The notes: generated from the sequence alone by a model not told the origin. Shown: positions 1-8,407, counted from the stretch's first letter. The stretch is DNA of 12,921 nucleotides from Tubulinosema ratisbonensis (GCA_004000155.1 RCSS01000101.1:1-12921), one strand, 5' to 3'. Program-made: numbers and translations.

Positions 1-597
1 CTTTGTTGCATTGTGTTATTTTAAAAATCAAATAATAAGTAAAACAGATATATAATAATATTTATACAAAGATTTACTCAGTATTCATGTTATATAAATA
101 TGTCTATTTTATAATTTGAGGTTTATTTATCACATTTAACAAAAGAAGTTAATTTTCTTAGAAGAGACAAATTGTTGTAACAACATAGATTCAAGCGAAT
201 TTAAATAAAAACTATCATTTAATGTCAAATGATATTTTGAAAAGTAAAAAATTTTGATTAAATTTCATAAAATTTCTTCTATTTACATGTGATGGAAAAA
301 CAAAAAGAAAAAAAATCATTCAAGATTTTGATTTTAATTTTTATTTTAAATAACAAAAACAAAGTATAGTTTTAGATTGTAAGCTTTTAAAAGTAACATG
401 ATTTCAAACAAAATATAGATATGAGTATTATATTTATGTTGTCAGGAATAAGTTTATTTACTACTCAGAATAATACAATACAAGTTAATGTTAATAGTTT
501 TTCTTCTTATGAGTTGTAAAAGTGATTTATTTTTGATATCTTCATAAAAATTTGTAATTTTAAGATAAATATATATAAAAATAACAATGGTATATAT
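1..597. other. AT-rich spacer, no gene seen
   Basis: No reading frame here has a plausible start context or protein-like composition. The DNA is a near-uniform A/T mixture with short homopolymer runs. A small palindrome (TTGTTGTAACAAC, about 172-184) is the only local structure noted, and it is too short to interpret. No tRNA-like clover or B-box was found. Confidence 0.6.
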
Positions 598-1960
598 NNA
601 TCTAAATCANAACCAAGNTATTCTTTGTAATTTTCNNAAANAACATTNTTNNAATAAAAATACAATAGAATAAAATANTATAGAATCAATAATATATATT
701 TGNTNAAACNANAAATNTANAATAANNNTTATTTAAAANCCTAGATNTTNCTTTTANATTTGAAANAAATAAGGTGCTCTTNNAAGNNNNAATACNAAAA
801 TATATANATTTANAATTTAAATATTTTTTAAAATAGNATAAAATGTTACCAGAAATNNAANNAACAACAAAATACTTTTGAAAAACTTCGATAACTTNCA
901 TTCCAAAAGATTGAAGNTGCANNAAAAANANGATANTACNTAAATTAATCTTTAAATTTNTTGANAANAATNAAAATTACTTTTTTCTTATTCTNTTTAA
1001 TNCTAAAAAAGTGTAACNNATATAAATTTCTATNGTGTAAANATTCAAAGAANTNANNAANTGAGCAANATACAGTAAANTNAAATATATTTTAAAATAG
1101 TTTANATAATTTAAAGNTTCCGTAATAAATANNTNTTNNGCTTGANAANAAAAACATCTTATTCATATTATNTNNNTATTATTATTTACTATGNCANAAN
1201 AATATTTCTGTCAACAAAATCCNNTATTATAAGCTTTAAGCNTTTTNAAAGAACATTCAATTATTAGAAAAATGTCAAACAATATAACTTTGTTTTCATT
1301 ATTGTAAGATTTTACTTTTTAAAATTATAAATGTATCTTTTTACTGCATCACTTAAATAATTTATCTTTTTTTGTCTAAAGTATAAATTTAANGAGTTTA
1401 AGTGGCTTTAATAATNATATCAAAAAAACCTACTTTAATATAAAATCACTCNATTTTTAAATNTTTTCTGTTCTTTANATTTNAAGANTTAATCNGAGTG
1501 TTTATTTTTGAACAATTCTGTAAATATAAATTNTTCAATCTTTTCTNTAAACNCTTTTTGTTGNTTGTGTNATAATAAATTATTNTNGAAAGTTTTTTTA
1601 CNATTCTTATCGNTTAAAANCATATNNAAATTCTCATTTNCTTTATAATATAAAAANNTTTCTTCTNACTTTTAGAAAGCTNGTATNGATTTTTTTTAAT
1701 AATATATATTTNTNTAATAAATATAAAAAATAAATATTTNATTNATTATAAAAAAGGATTAATTGAGTTATNTATTNTTNGTGNACNNTATAATTCTTTC
1801 TAACANAAAAANNATAAATATTTGTAAAATAAAAAAAACANTATNNTAATATATTTTATNAAATATCTAANATAAAATGATNTTTTTTGAGAANTAAGCC
1901 TTTTATTANANAATTTNGAATTNCCCTTCACCTANAAATTNNACAAGAGAATGAAACTTN
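598..1960. other. Block of scattered ambiguous bases (possible collapsed repeat)
   Basis: Single and clustered N calls occur every few to about twenty bases from 598 to 1960. They are absent on both sides, apart from one N at 5848. Scattered single Ns are not a scaffold gap; they look like positions where several reads or copies disagree. The simplest reading is a repeated or allelically diverged segment merged into one consensus. Minus-strand open stretches at 507-689 and 686-901 exist only because N codons hide stops, and the first opens with TTG rather than ATG. They are not called as genes. Any gene once here cannot be recovered from this consensus. Confidence 0.5.
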
Positions 1961-3510
1961 AAAAATATTTAACTTAAAACTATTTCTCAAATAATTCAAC
2001 TAAATGCATTTTAAAATTTAAAAAGTAAATTTTTTACCTTTAACCCTTGCGACCGTTGGAATTGAAAAAAATGTAACCTGAAAATTATTTGGCTTTTGTT
2101 AGTAACCTTAGCTCATAAATATATTTTATAAAAATACAATTTACTCAAATAGATTGTTGTGATAAATCTTTTTAAACTCATATTTAAATGAAAAAAAATT
2201 TTTATATACTTTCAAATTAAGCTATATAAATCTAAAAAACATTTTAATTAAAGCCAAGAGAAGATCTTCTTAGACTTTTATCAAAAATTAATCATAAATA
2301 TAATTTGACTTTATTTATAAAAATAACTGAACTTTTTAAAAATTATGAGTTTCATGCAATATTAATAATTAAATTTAAAAAATATTAATTATAATTAAAA
2401 AGTCAAACTTAAAATTCAATAAATAAAAATTGTGATTTATTGATAAACAATAAAATATTTCAAAATAACTAAACAATAAATAAAATATCTAATTTGAACA
2501 AATACAAAAATATTCTCATAATTTTACTGACTTTCTTGTTAAATCTAAGAATTCTTTTTTTAATTTATTTATTTTTTAAATATTCTAAAATAAATTAAAT
2601 AATTAATTAATTTACAAAAATGCAAACAATATCCTTGTTAAAAATATTTTTTTGTTTGTAAATTTTTTTTTCTAAAAATAAAAAAATTTTTATAATAACA
2701 TCGCTATGCAAAAAAATCAAAAAATAATATTTTATTTAATTTATTTATTTGTTGCATTAACAAACGATCTAAAATTTCTTTTAATTATATCTAGTAAAAA
2801 ATTAACTTTTATCTTACATTATTGGTCATTTGTGTATAATAAATATGAAAATATATTGATTTCATTTATTATTGTTTTTGATTTTTACAAGAAATAATTT
2901 AAATTACTTAAAAATCTAAAATACAAAAACAAAACAGTTTATAACTTCTATTTCATTGAGAATTGTAAACCAAAAGAAACTAATTTTAATTATTAACATT
3001 CTTGATTTAAATAAAAATCTAATTTGTAATTAATAGGTTATAATTTTCTAAACTTTCATTACAATATATAAATTACAGTAAACAATCAATTTCTTGTTAC
3101 TAGAATTATTATATTTTATTTTAGAGAGAAAAAAACTCAAGAATATTTGTAAAAAAATTTCATTTATAAAAATAGTGATATCCAAGTAAAAAAATATTCA
3201 ATATCAAAGTTTAAAAAAGAATAACCTAACTTTTATATTTAAAGAAAAAGATTTAAAAATAAATAATCTTACGAAGCAGTAAGCATATCATTTTCTTAAA
3301 AAAGCCAAAAAAAAATTTATATTTCTTCATTTGTTAAGAAAAACATCTTTATTAACTAATATAAGCGCAAAATAAAAGATATTGTTGATATTTTAATTGT
3401 TTCTGTAATTTTTTTGTCCTATTCTTCTTAAATTCATTTTTTAATTTAAGATAAATTTGTTTATGTAACAAAAATTTGTCACAGAATTCTATAAAAAAGG
3501 AGATTTTGTT
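1961..3510. other. AT-rich spacer with one doubtful small ORF
   Basis: This is long A/T-rich non-coding DNA. A short less-AT island occurs at 2038-2068 (contains CCCTTGCGACCGTTGG). A 12-bp palindrome AGAAGATCTTCT lies near 2260-2272. Neither is explained by a recognised feature. The opposite-strand frame at 3352-3606 overlaps the start of the 3520 gene and is taken as a shadow. Confidence 0.5.
2706..2897 (+). CDS. Doubtful small hydrophobic ORF
   Basis: This is an open frame of 63 codons starting at ATG. Residues 7-18 form a hydrophobic stretch (IIFYLIYLFVAL) preceded by lysines, which resembles a signal peptide or membrane anchor. A second hydrophobic run lies near residues 50-59. Against it, the ATG has no CCC or GGG motif upstream, no AATAAA sits at the stop, and the Phe/Ile/Leu/Tyr/Lys composition is what random AT-rich DNA gives. 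I do not recognise it. It is probably a chance frame, kept as a possibility because it is short and membrane-like. Confidence 0.15.
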   Translation: MQKNQKIIFYLIYLFVALTNDLKFLLIISSKKLTFILHYWSFVYNKYENILISFIIVFDFYKK

Positions 3511-3512
3511 TA

Positions 3513-3515
3513 CCC
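3513..3515 (+). promoter_or_regulatory. CCC start-proximal motif of the 3520 gene
   Basis: The start context is ACCCTTAAATG. A CCC triplet a few bases before the start codon is the known microsporidian promoter-proximal signal. It stands out in DNA where C runs are rare. An in-frame TAA directly precedes the ATG, so the start at 3520 is well fixed. Confidence 0.6.
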
Positions 3516-3519
3516 TTAA

Positions 3520-4221
3520 ATGAAGAAAGTGTCTGAGCTTATCTGCTACTTTGAAAAATTGAACAATGAGAATTATGAACCAAGGGTTAACGTGGTCGAA
3601 GATCATGAAGAAATCACTGAATCACACGAAAACCAGGTTGCCACTACAATCACAAATCAAAATGACCAACCTTGTCAGCAAAAAGAGATGAAAATGAACT
3701 CTAAAGAATCCGAACACCTTGAACTCAACGAATATCCTGAACAAAACACAGAAGAAGTTGAGGTAGAAGAACGGAAGAGCGTAAAAGAGCTCATAAATTT
3801 CTATGAATCAAACTCAAAATTGAATGAAAAAATCAATCCTGAAGAAAATAAAGAAGAAACAAATGAAAAAAACAAAAAAGAAAGAAAAGAAGATAAAGAG
3901 AAAACTTTAGATTCGAACAAAAAAGAAATAGAAAACATTGTTGAAAGTGGTTCAGTAAAAGCGCTGATAAATTTATTTGAAATATTTGCACCAAGAACCC
4001 ATCCACGTGTTTTAGTTGAAGAAAAGAAGCAAATAAATAGATGTATTAAGTTCATAGATGTAAAAAAGAATGATATGACTGGAGTGTTAAGGAAGGTTTA
4101 TACACCCTTAGAGTCAAATGAGAATGAATGCAGGATATTGTATATCATCAAATGCGTGAAACCAAGTGATCTTAGAAAGGTATTCGGAACATGCATTTAT
4201 AAAATGCCTGAATTGTGGTGA
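3520..4221 (+). CDS. Hypothetical acidic Lys/Glu-rich protein with three VxxLIxxFE-type motifs
   Basis: The protein has 233 residues and I do not recognise its family. A nine-residue motif occurs three times: VSELICYFE (4-12), VKELINFYE (88-96) and VKALINLFE (146-154). The first and third copies are each followed about eight residues later by a second shared element, PRVNVVED (21-28) and PRVLVEEK (162-169), so they look like parts of one duplicated unit. Residues 60-140 are highly charged, Glu/Lys/Asn-rich and probably disordered or helical. The C-terminal part (about 170-233) is less biased and contains three cysteines (C175, C204, C212), plus C225, so it may fold. There is no signal peptide or membrane segment, so a cytosolic or nuclear protein is likely. 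Base composition is clearly less AT-rich than the flanks, and AATAAA follows the stop closely. This is a real gene of unknown function. Confidence 0.85.
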   Translation: MKKVSELICYFEKLNNENYEPRVNVVEDHEEITESHENQVATTITNQNDQPCQQKEMKMNSKESEHLELNEYPEQNTEEVEVEERKSVKELINFYESNSKLNEKINPEENKEETNEKNKKERKEDKEKTLDSNKKEIENIVESGSVKALINLFEIFAPRTHPRVLVEEKKQINRCIKFIDVKKNDMTGVLRKVYTPLESNENECRILYIIKCVKPSDLRKVFGTCIYKMPELW

Positions 4222-4227
4222 ATTATG

Positions 4228-4233
4228 AATAAA
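4228..4233 (+). terminator. Poly(A) signal AATAAA of the 3520 gene
   Basis: AATAAA begins seven bases after the TGA stop (4219-4221). The very short distance fits the minimal 3' UTRs typical of microsporidian mRNAs. In DNA this A/T-rich the hexamer arises often by chance, so its position is the main support. Confidence 0.4.
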
Positions 4234-4692
4234 TGAGAAGTACAAATATATTTATAAAAAATAAGAATATTATTTGATTTTTTAGATTTTAATACTTTCC
4301 TATAAAATTAAAAAAGTAAAACAATTAATTTAAAATCTTTTATTTTATAATTTATTACATAATTACAGCTATTTTAAAAAATTTTCGATAAATTTTTTTT
4401 TGCATTAAAATATTCATGCTTTTACAAAAAAATGTTTTTTAAATTAATTTGTATTTTCATTCAAAAAGAATACTTAATGAAAATTTTTTTAATCATTGTT
4501 ATGATAATCAACTATCAAATATAAATATTTATTTCTGTAATTAAAAGAGAAATATTTTTTTGATCAATAATATTATTTTTTAAATTTTATAAAAAATTTT
4601 TTATTCGATTTTTATCTAAAAATATAATTAATTCTTTACTAAAAAATATTAATCATAAAAAAATTATTAATTTTTTCATTTGTTTTTTTAAG
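4234..4692. other. AT-rich spacer leading into a foldback
   Basis: No coding signal was seen. The segment TTCTTTACTAAA at about 4632-4643 has an inverted counterpart near 4876-4887. This suggests that the foldback at 4693-4867 was once longer and that extra bases separate the outer parts on the left side. Confidence 0.45.
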
Positions 4693-4867
4693 TAAAATAA
4701 ATTATTACTTAAATTAAAGATTGTTAATAATTAAATTTTATTTTATGTTGATTATTTAAATATTAAATCTAAATATAAAATTAAATTAAAAAGTATATCA
4801 AAAAATAATCAACATAAAATGAAATTTAATTATCAACAATCTTTAATTTAAGTAATAATTTATTTTA
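4693..4867. repeat. Long inverted repeat, 65-bp arms (foldback or MITE-like)
   Basis: The left arm 4693-4757 and the reverse complement of the right arm 4803-4867 agree at 63 of 65 positions by my reading; the differences fall inside TTGTTAATAA/TTGTTGATAA and ATTTTATT/ATTTCATT. The loop is about 45 bases (4758-4802). Weaker outer homology (about 4632 and 4887) extends the symmetry. A foldback this good in non-coding DNA is far beyond chance even at this A/T content. It may be a MITE-like element or a locus for hairpin RNA. No open frame lies inside. No target-site duplication could be fixed in such biased sequence. Confidence 0.8.
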
Positions 4868-5199
4868 TAATAATATTTAGTAAAGAAATATTTACATACC
4901 TTAAAAATAAAGAAAGTAACTAAGTAACACAAGTAAATAATATTAAGTCTTCTCTATATTTTTATAACTCTTAAGAAAAAAAACTAAATTTTTTATATTT
5001 TAATAATCAAATTAGGTGCTAAAAAATTACATTATTAAATAACTTTTATTATATCTTTAAATTTATGAGGAATGACTTTTATTTTTTACCTCTTTTTAAA
5101 TTTACTAAAAAATTATTTTATGATCATTAATAAAAACATCTTATCTAAATTTAGAAATTACAAGAAGTATTAAGTTACTTTTTGCATCGATAATAAAAT

Positions 5200-5316
5200 T
5201 CATTTTACTATGCTCTCATTAAGGTGTTCTGTTACTTCCAGCATGTTATTTTTTTTATTTTTAAAATCTTTGCTAAACTTTACCATATCATCATATCGAT
5301 CTAACCCTAAAATCAT
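5200..5316 (-). pseudogene. Short protein-like ORF fragment
   Basis: This is a 38-codon frame on the minus strand (MILGLDRYDD at the start, LNESIVK at the end). Its charged, varied composition is unlike random A/T-rich translation. It has no CCC or GGG near its ATG and no recognisable domain. It lies downstream of, and on the same strand as, the decayed gene fragments at 5480-6406, so it may be the far end of the same dead gene. The plus-strand frame at 5210-5440 over the same DNA is Phe/Leu/Tyr/Ser-rich and is taken as the shadow. Confidence 0.25.
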
Positions 5317-5479
5317 GTTTGAAACTAAATTGTTTTATTACCATTGTTTATCAACTAAAATATTTAAAATTTATTTATTTGCAAGATTTACACAAAATTT
5401 CTACTATAATTGCATTCCCTTGGATGTACATTCTTATTAAATAAATATGTTAAAATAAAGATATTAACTTTGTTATTTC

Positions 5480-5744
5480 ATTAAATGTCCTTGTAAATTT
5501 AATTTTCATTGGTTATTCCCATAGATAAGAAAAAAATTCTAACCTGTAACCAAAGTCTGCATGGTAGAATAGATTTAGGCAGTCAATAGAGTTTACAGGA
5601 TGAGTTTTGTCGGGTGAAAGACTGCAGTATCTTACGCTATACCTAATTATTTAAAAACATATTTTACCATATGTTTATTGTAATTAGATTTTCATATTTA
5701 ATATATAGAAAGTATAGCAAAAGATCTTCGTATGGATTTACCAT
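5480..5744 (-). pseudogene. Decayed gene, copy A of an inverted duplicated family
   Basis: Read on the minus strand, GGGATG places a GGG triplet against an ATG (5742-5744). It is followed by a frame beginning MVNPYEDLLLYFLYIK, which breaks after 25 codons. Further on, in the same frame but after several stops, comes LPKSIL, then FFLSMGITNEN. The stretch 5543-5748 aligns, with substitutions and small indels, to 8087-8287 on the plus strand; the best block (about 47 bases around CATACGAAGATCTTTTGCTATACTT) is nearly identical apart from a few changes. Conservation of the frame and of the start-proximal motif in both copies suggests a former protein family rather than a non-coding repeat. I do not recognise the family. 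Confidence 0.45.
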
Positions 5745-5872
5745 CCCTAAGCAGCAAAAAAAATTTTTTTATAAAAATTTTTATTTGGTTTTTTTTTGTA
5801 GAAAACTTTTTTAAATAACAAAAGCCAATTAAACAAGATAAAAATCANCTCTAGTGTCTTTCGATGTTTCTA

Positions 5873-6109
5873 AGTTATTGTGTTTATGGTCGAAATAATT
5901 AATGCATGTCTTGTCGGTGTGGATTCTGTTTCTGTAATCTTTATCACAAAACAAGAATTTAAATATTTCTTAACACGTTTTATGAGGAGTTTTAAAGAGC
6001 ATATCTTGTAATATATGCAGCAAATTATACTTTAAATAGTTAATCCTTCTTCTTCAGTAATTCTTTCCTTTTTAATGTATGCAGAAACAGGCAAATAGTG
6101 TTTTCTATT
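5873..6109 (-). pseudogene. Decayed minus-strand coding fragment
   Basis: One frame is open for 25 codons (6035-6109; contains YLPVSAYIKKERITEEEG), meets TAA at 6032-6034, and is then open for 53 more codons to TAG at 5870-5872 (contains LLIKRVKKYL and ITETESTPTRHALIIS). No ATG opens it in a good context. Composition is mixed and charged, unlike the flanks. It lies between the fragment at 6215-6406 and copy A of the duplicated pseudogene, all on the minus strand, so they may be remains of one or two adjacent dead genes. Function is unknown. Confidence 0.35.
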
Positions 6110-6214
6110 TTATTGTTTTTTAGACTGCAAAAATATATCAAATTGGGTTAGATTTATTTTGTTTAGATTATTTATATACACTTAAAGATTTTTAACAAAA
6201 GATTTAATTTTGAT

Positions 6215-6406
6215 TCAATTGTCAAAAATCTTTTGTATGTCTTCTAAGCTAAATCTATGCTGCTCATAAGGTATTAGAACCTTCTTAATTGCTAGATCTC
6301 TCTTTTGTTGGGTTGTTAAATTTGAATAATGTATTACTTGAACTGACATAGTCTTCAATATTATCTTAAGTATTGAAAGTAAGCGATGTGAATTGTAGGT
6401 CTTCAT
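6215..6406 (-). pseudogene. Minus-strand ORF with possible helix-turn-helix remnant
   Basis: The frame has 63 codons. The second half reads LTTQQKRDLAIKK, then YEQHRFSLEDIQKIFDN. The pattern L-T-x-x-Q-(K/R)-x-x-x-A, a spacer, then S-x-x-D-I-x-x-x-F resembles the helix-turn-helix found at the start of many transposases and small regulators. This is pattern recognition only. The ATG at 6404-6406 has no CCC or GGG motif, and the frame stops abruptly where neighbouring frames continue with protein-like text. A truncated gene or transposase relic is more likely than a working small protein. Confidence 0.3.
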
Positions 6407-6479
6407 ACAGATTCTGTTTGTGTTTCAAATATCAATATATTGGCCGTTTAAATTGGTTCGATTTTATATAAATATTGTT

Positions 6480-6699
6480 CTTTTGGGGGTTGTTGTGTTC
6501 TTTTTTTAAGTCAATTTGTCGTAAATCGAAGAGTTTACAAGCTTACTATTTTGTGTAAATTGATTTTTATATTCATTTTTTAAATGGGTAAATTAATTTA
6601 TAATTTTTTCAAAAAATTTATTTGATTAACTACGATAATATTTTTTTATTAAATAGAAAAATAAATAAAAAAATTTGTGAACGCCCAAACCCCACAAAG
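6480..6699. repeat. Possible short element bounded by imperfect GC-containing inverted ends
   Basis: CTTTTGGGGGTTGTTGTGTTC at 6480-6500 and the reverse complement of 6679-6699 agree at about 15 of 21 positions. The interior is A/T-rich and non-coding. Two G-rich islands facing each other in such poor DNA look like terminal inverted repeats of a small dead element, but the match is weak and no target duplication is clear. Confidence 0.2.
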
Positions 6700-7200
6700 T
6701 TATAGGGATTTCTTAGAGTATTTATTGTTTTTTGGTTTAAATCTAATTTTTATATGAATATTACTCATGACTCAACTATGTAAGCTTCTGTCTACAACTT
6801 TAAACACATTCTAGTTTCACAATTTATATTTCAAATTTTAACTTGGCAAATCAAAAATAATAAATTTATTAATTTTTAATTTTATTTTTTTAAAATTTTT
6901 TATTCTATTTTTTATTTTTAAATTATTAGTTTTTTATATTTTATTTTTAATGTGTCATATTGCTTTTTATAAAGAAGCCTTAAAACTTAAACTTTTACAA
7001 AAAACTTTTTTGATTGGATTTTTTTTATTCGGCAACAGAAAATTTAAAAGAAAAAAAAGATTTTTAAGTTTAAAGGAGAAGTTTTAAGAAAGAAAAAAAA
7101 AACTAAATTTTAACAAAAAGATTATTTAAATTACGCTTAATAACCAAAAAAGTTTTATTACAAAAAAAAATAAAATAAATTAACAATTAAATTTTTTCTG
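6700..7200. other. AT-rich spacer upstream of the 7204 gene
   Basis: No coding frame was seen. Long T and A tracts dominate. Short mirrored pieces (CTTAAAACTTAAAC near 6980 and GTTTAAAGGAGAAGTTTTAAG near 7068-7088) form an imperfect inverted repeat that is not interpreted further. It probably holds the promoter of the 7204 gene. Confidence 0.4.
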
Positions 7201-7203
7201 CCC
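7201..7203 (+). promoter_or_regulatory. CCC start-proximal motif of the 7204 gene
   Basis: CCC abuts the ATG directly (CTGCCCATG). It is the clearest instance of the microsporidian start-proximal motif in the window and supports translation from 7204. Confidence 0.6.
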
Positions 7204-7644
7204 ATGACAAGAATACTTTTTTTAATACCACTTTATTCTTTGAGAAACATTATATTCTATCCTGATTTAGAAAGAATAAACAAATTAAAAGGAGAGTGCG
7301 TTGTTTTTAATCAAGAAATGAATTCATTATCATTAAAATATGACTTAGATTTAGAGACAAAAAACAAACTTCACTCAAAAATACAATTAATTGAAGCTAA
7401 AGTAAGTTATCACATAACTTCTATTTGTAATAAAGTGAGAGATATTAATTTAGAACAGTTTTATGTTTTAATAGATCATGGAATAGAGAACTTGTTTCGT
7501 GAACTTGAGTATGATGTTGATTATTAGTTAGATGAATTTCAATCTAATGCTAACTTTTATGAAGAAGCTAATATTGCGCTCGGGAAACTTTTATCGACTA
7601 TTTATCACGAAATGAAAAAGATATTAAAAAGTTTTTTAAAATAA
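7204..7644 (+). pseudogene. Small helical hypothetical protein, interrupted by an in-frame TAG
   Basis: The frame runs 107 codons to TAG at 7525-7527. It then continues in the same frame, with equally protein-like text, for 38 more codons to TAA at 7642-7644 (LDEFQSNANFYEEANIALGK follows the TAG directly). The TAA overlaps AATAAA at 7640-7645, whereas nothing like a poly(A) signal sits at the TAG. The ancestral protein was therefore about 146 residues. Residues 4-12 (ILFLIPLYS) form a short hydrophobic N-terminus that could be a weak signal peptide. The rest is predicted mainly helical, with a possible coiled coil around 25-95. I recognise no family. The TAG may be a recent inactivating change, a strain variant, a base-calling error, or a readthrough stop. 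A shortened 107-residue protein could also still be made. Confidence 0.65.
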
Positions 7645-7645
7645 A
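7640..7645 (+). terminator. Poly(A) signal AATAAA overlapping the distal stop of the 7204 gene
   Basis: AATAAA covers the TAA at 7642-7644. The same arrangement is seen at the Dicer stop (minus strand, 9195-9200), and nearly so at the 3520 gene. It marks 7644, not 7527, as the original end of the gene. Confidence 0.4.
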
Positions 7646-8080
7646 TTCCATTTGGATTTATCTTTAATGTTTTTAAGTAAAATATAACAAAAAGTTAATT
7701 ATTCTGAGTGTTTTAATTGATAAAACTATTTATATTTAATTTTTTACAATTCTATAGATTTAAAGGTATAAAAAATTATTATCTCAAGCAAGATGAAGAG
7801 TAAAAGAGAGAAATATATATGTATATTCTCAAAAATCAAAATATAAAAAAAGTATTGTTTATAATTTTGACAATTATTGCATTGGAAACACGATTTTACA
7901 ATAATTTTATTATGGGAATCTTAAATTTAAATAAATCTAGTACCTTTAAAATTAGTTTTTTTATAAAAACACACTTTTTATAAAATTTTACCCTAAATAC
8001 ACTTGTTCGGTTGTTTTTCTCTTTACATAATGCTAGTTTACAATTATACGTGCATTGAATGTTGTTAAAAAGTATTTTTA
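7646..8080. other. AT-rich spacer
   Basis: No plausible gene was seen. Weak similarity may extend the duplicated pseudogene leftwards: TACGTGCATTGAATGTT at about 8046-8062 resembles the reverse complement of sequence near 5899-5915. This is too short to be certain. Confidence 0.4.
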
Positions 8081-8090
8081 TCTCCCAAGG

Positions 8091-8407
8091 ATGGATATCC
8101 GTACGAAGATCCTTTGCTATACTTTCTATATGTAATAAAAATACCCATTTACTGAAGAAACATATAGTAAAACATTTTTTAACACATTAAAATACCTTTG
8201 TTATTGCCAGCCTTTCACTCTCTAAACTTTACCTCAAATACTCTATGATTACCTAAGTTTATTTTACTTGTTGGTTTTCGTTACAGGCTTTCTTACCTCG
8301 GTTTTTATTGTGAAGGTTAATAGTCAGGATTTCTACGGTTTAGCTTAAAGTTACTAGAAGAACGCATCATTTATTATTATAGCCTGTTACAAAACCAAAG
8401 TTTTGAT
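8091..8407 (+). pseudogene. Decayed gene, copy B of the inverted duplicated family
   Basis: This copy aligns to copy A (5480-5744, minus strand). The aligned ATG (8091-8093) is again preceded by a CCC motif (CCCAAGGATG). A one-base loss relative to copy A soon shifts the frame, after which the conserved frame reads YPYEDPLLYFLY. After many stops it resumes as LPKFILLVGFRYRLSYLGFY (from about 8250) and later GFLRFSLKLLEERIIYYYSL. The conserved pieces PYEDxLLYFLY and LPKxIL fall in the same frame in both copies. Hydrophobic, aromatic-rich text hints at a membrane protein, but I do not recognise the family. The copy is plainly non-functional. Confidence 0.45.

Noticed and set aside
507..901. Two adjacent minus-strand open frames
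   Set aside because: They stay open only because many codons contain N, one begins at TTG, and the translation is A/T-driven filler.
3352..3606. Minus-strand ORF of 84 codons
   Set aside because: It overlaps the well-supported 3520 gene, has no start motif, and runs into A/T-rich spacer. It is a shadow frame.
3801..4055. Minus-strand ORF, Ser/Phe-rich
   Set aside because: It is the exact antisense of the Glu/Lys-rich part of the 3520 gene. Ser/Phe/Leu antisense of GAA/AAA codons is expected.
5302..5311. CTAACCCTAA resembling a telomere unit
   Set aside because: It is a single occurrence with no tandem array.
5210..5440. Plus-strand ORF of 76 codons
   Set aside because: It has no CCC motif, Phe/Leu/Tyr/Ser-biased composition, and competes with a more protein-like minus frame at 5200-5316.
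5560..5640. Less-AT stretch with GCAGTC/GACTGC pairing, considered as a structured RNA
   Set aside because: The pairing is not kept in the homologous copy at 8087-8287, and the region is better explained as a decayed coding sequence.
6452..6462. GGTTCGATT resembling a tRNA B-box
   Set aside because: No A-box, acceptor pairing or clover could be fitted around it.
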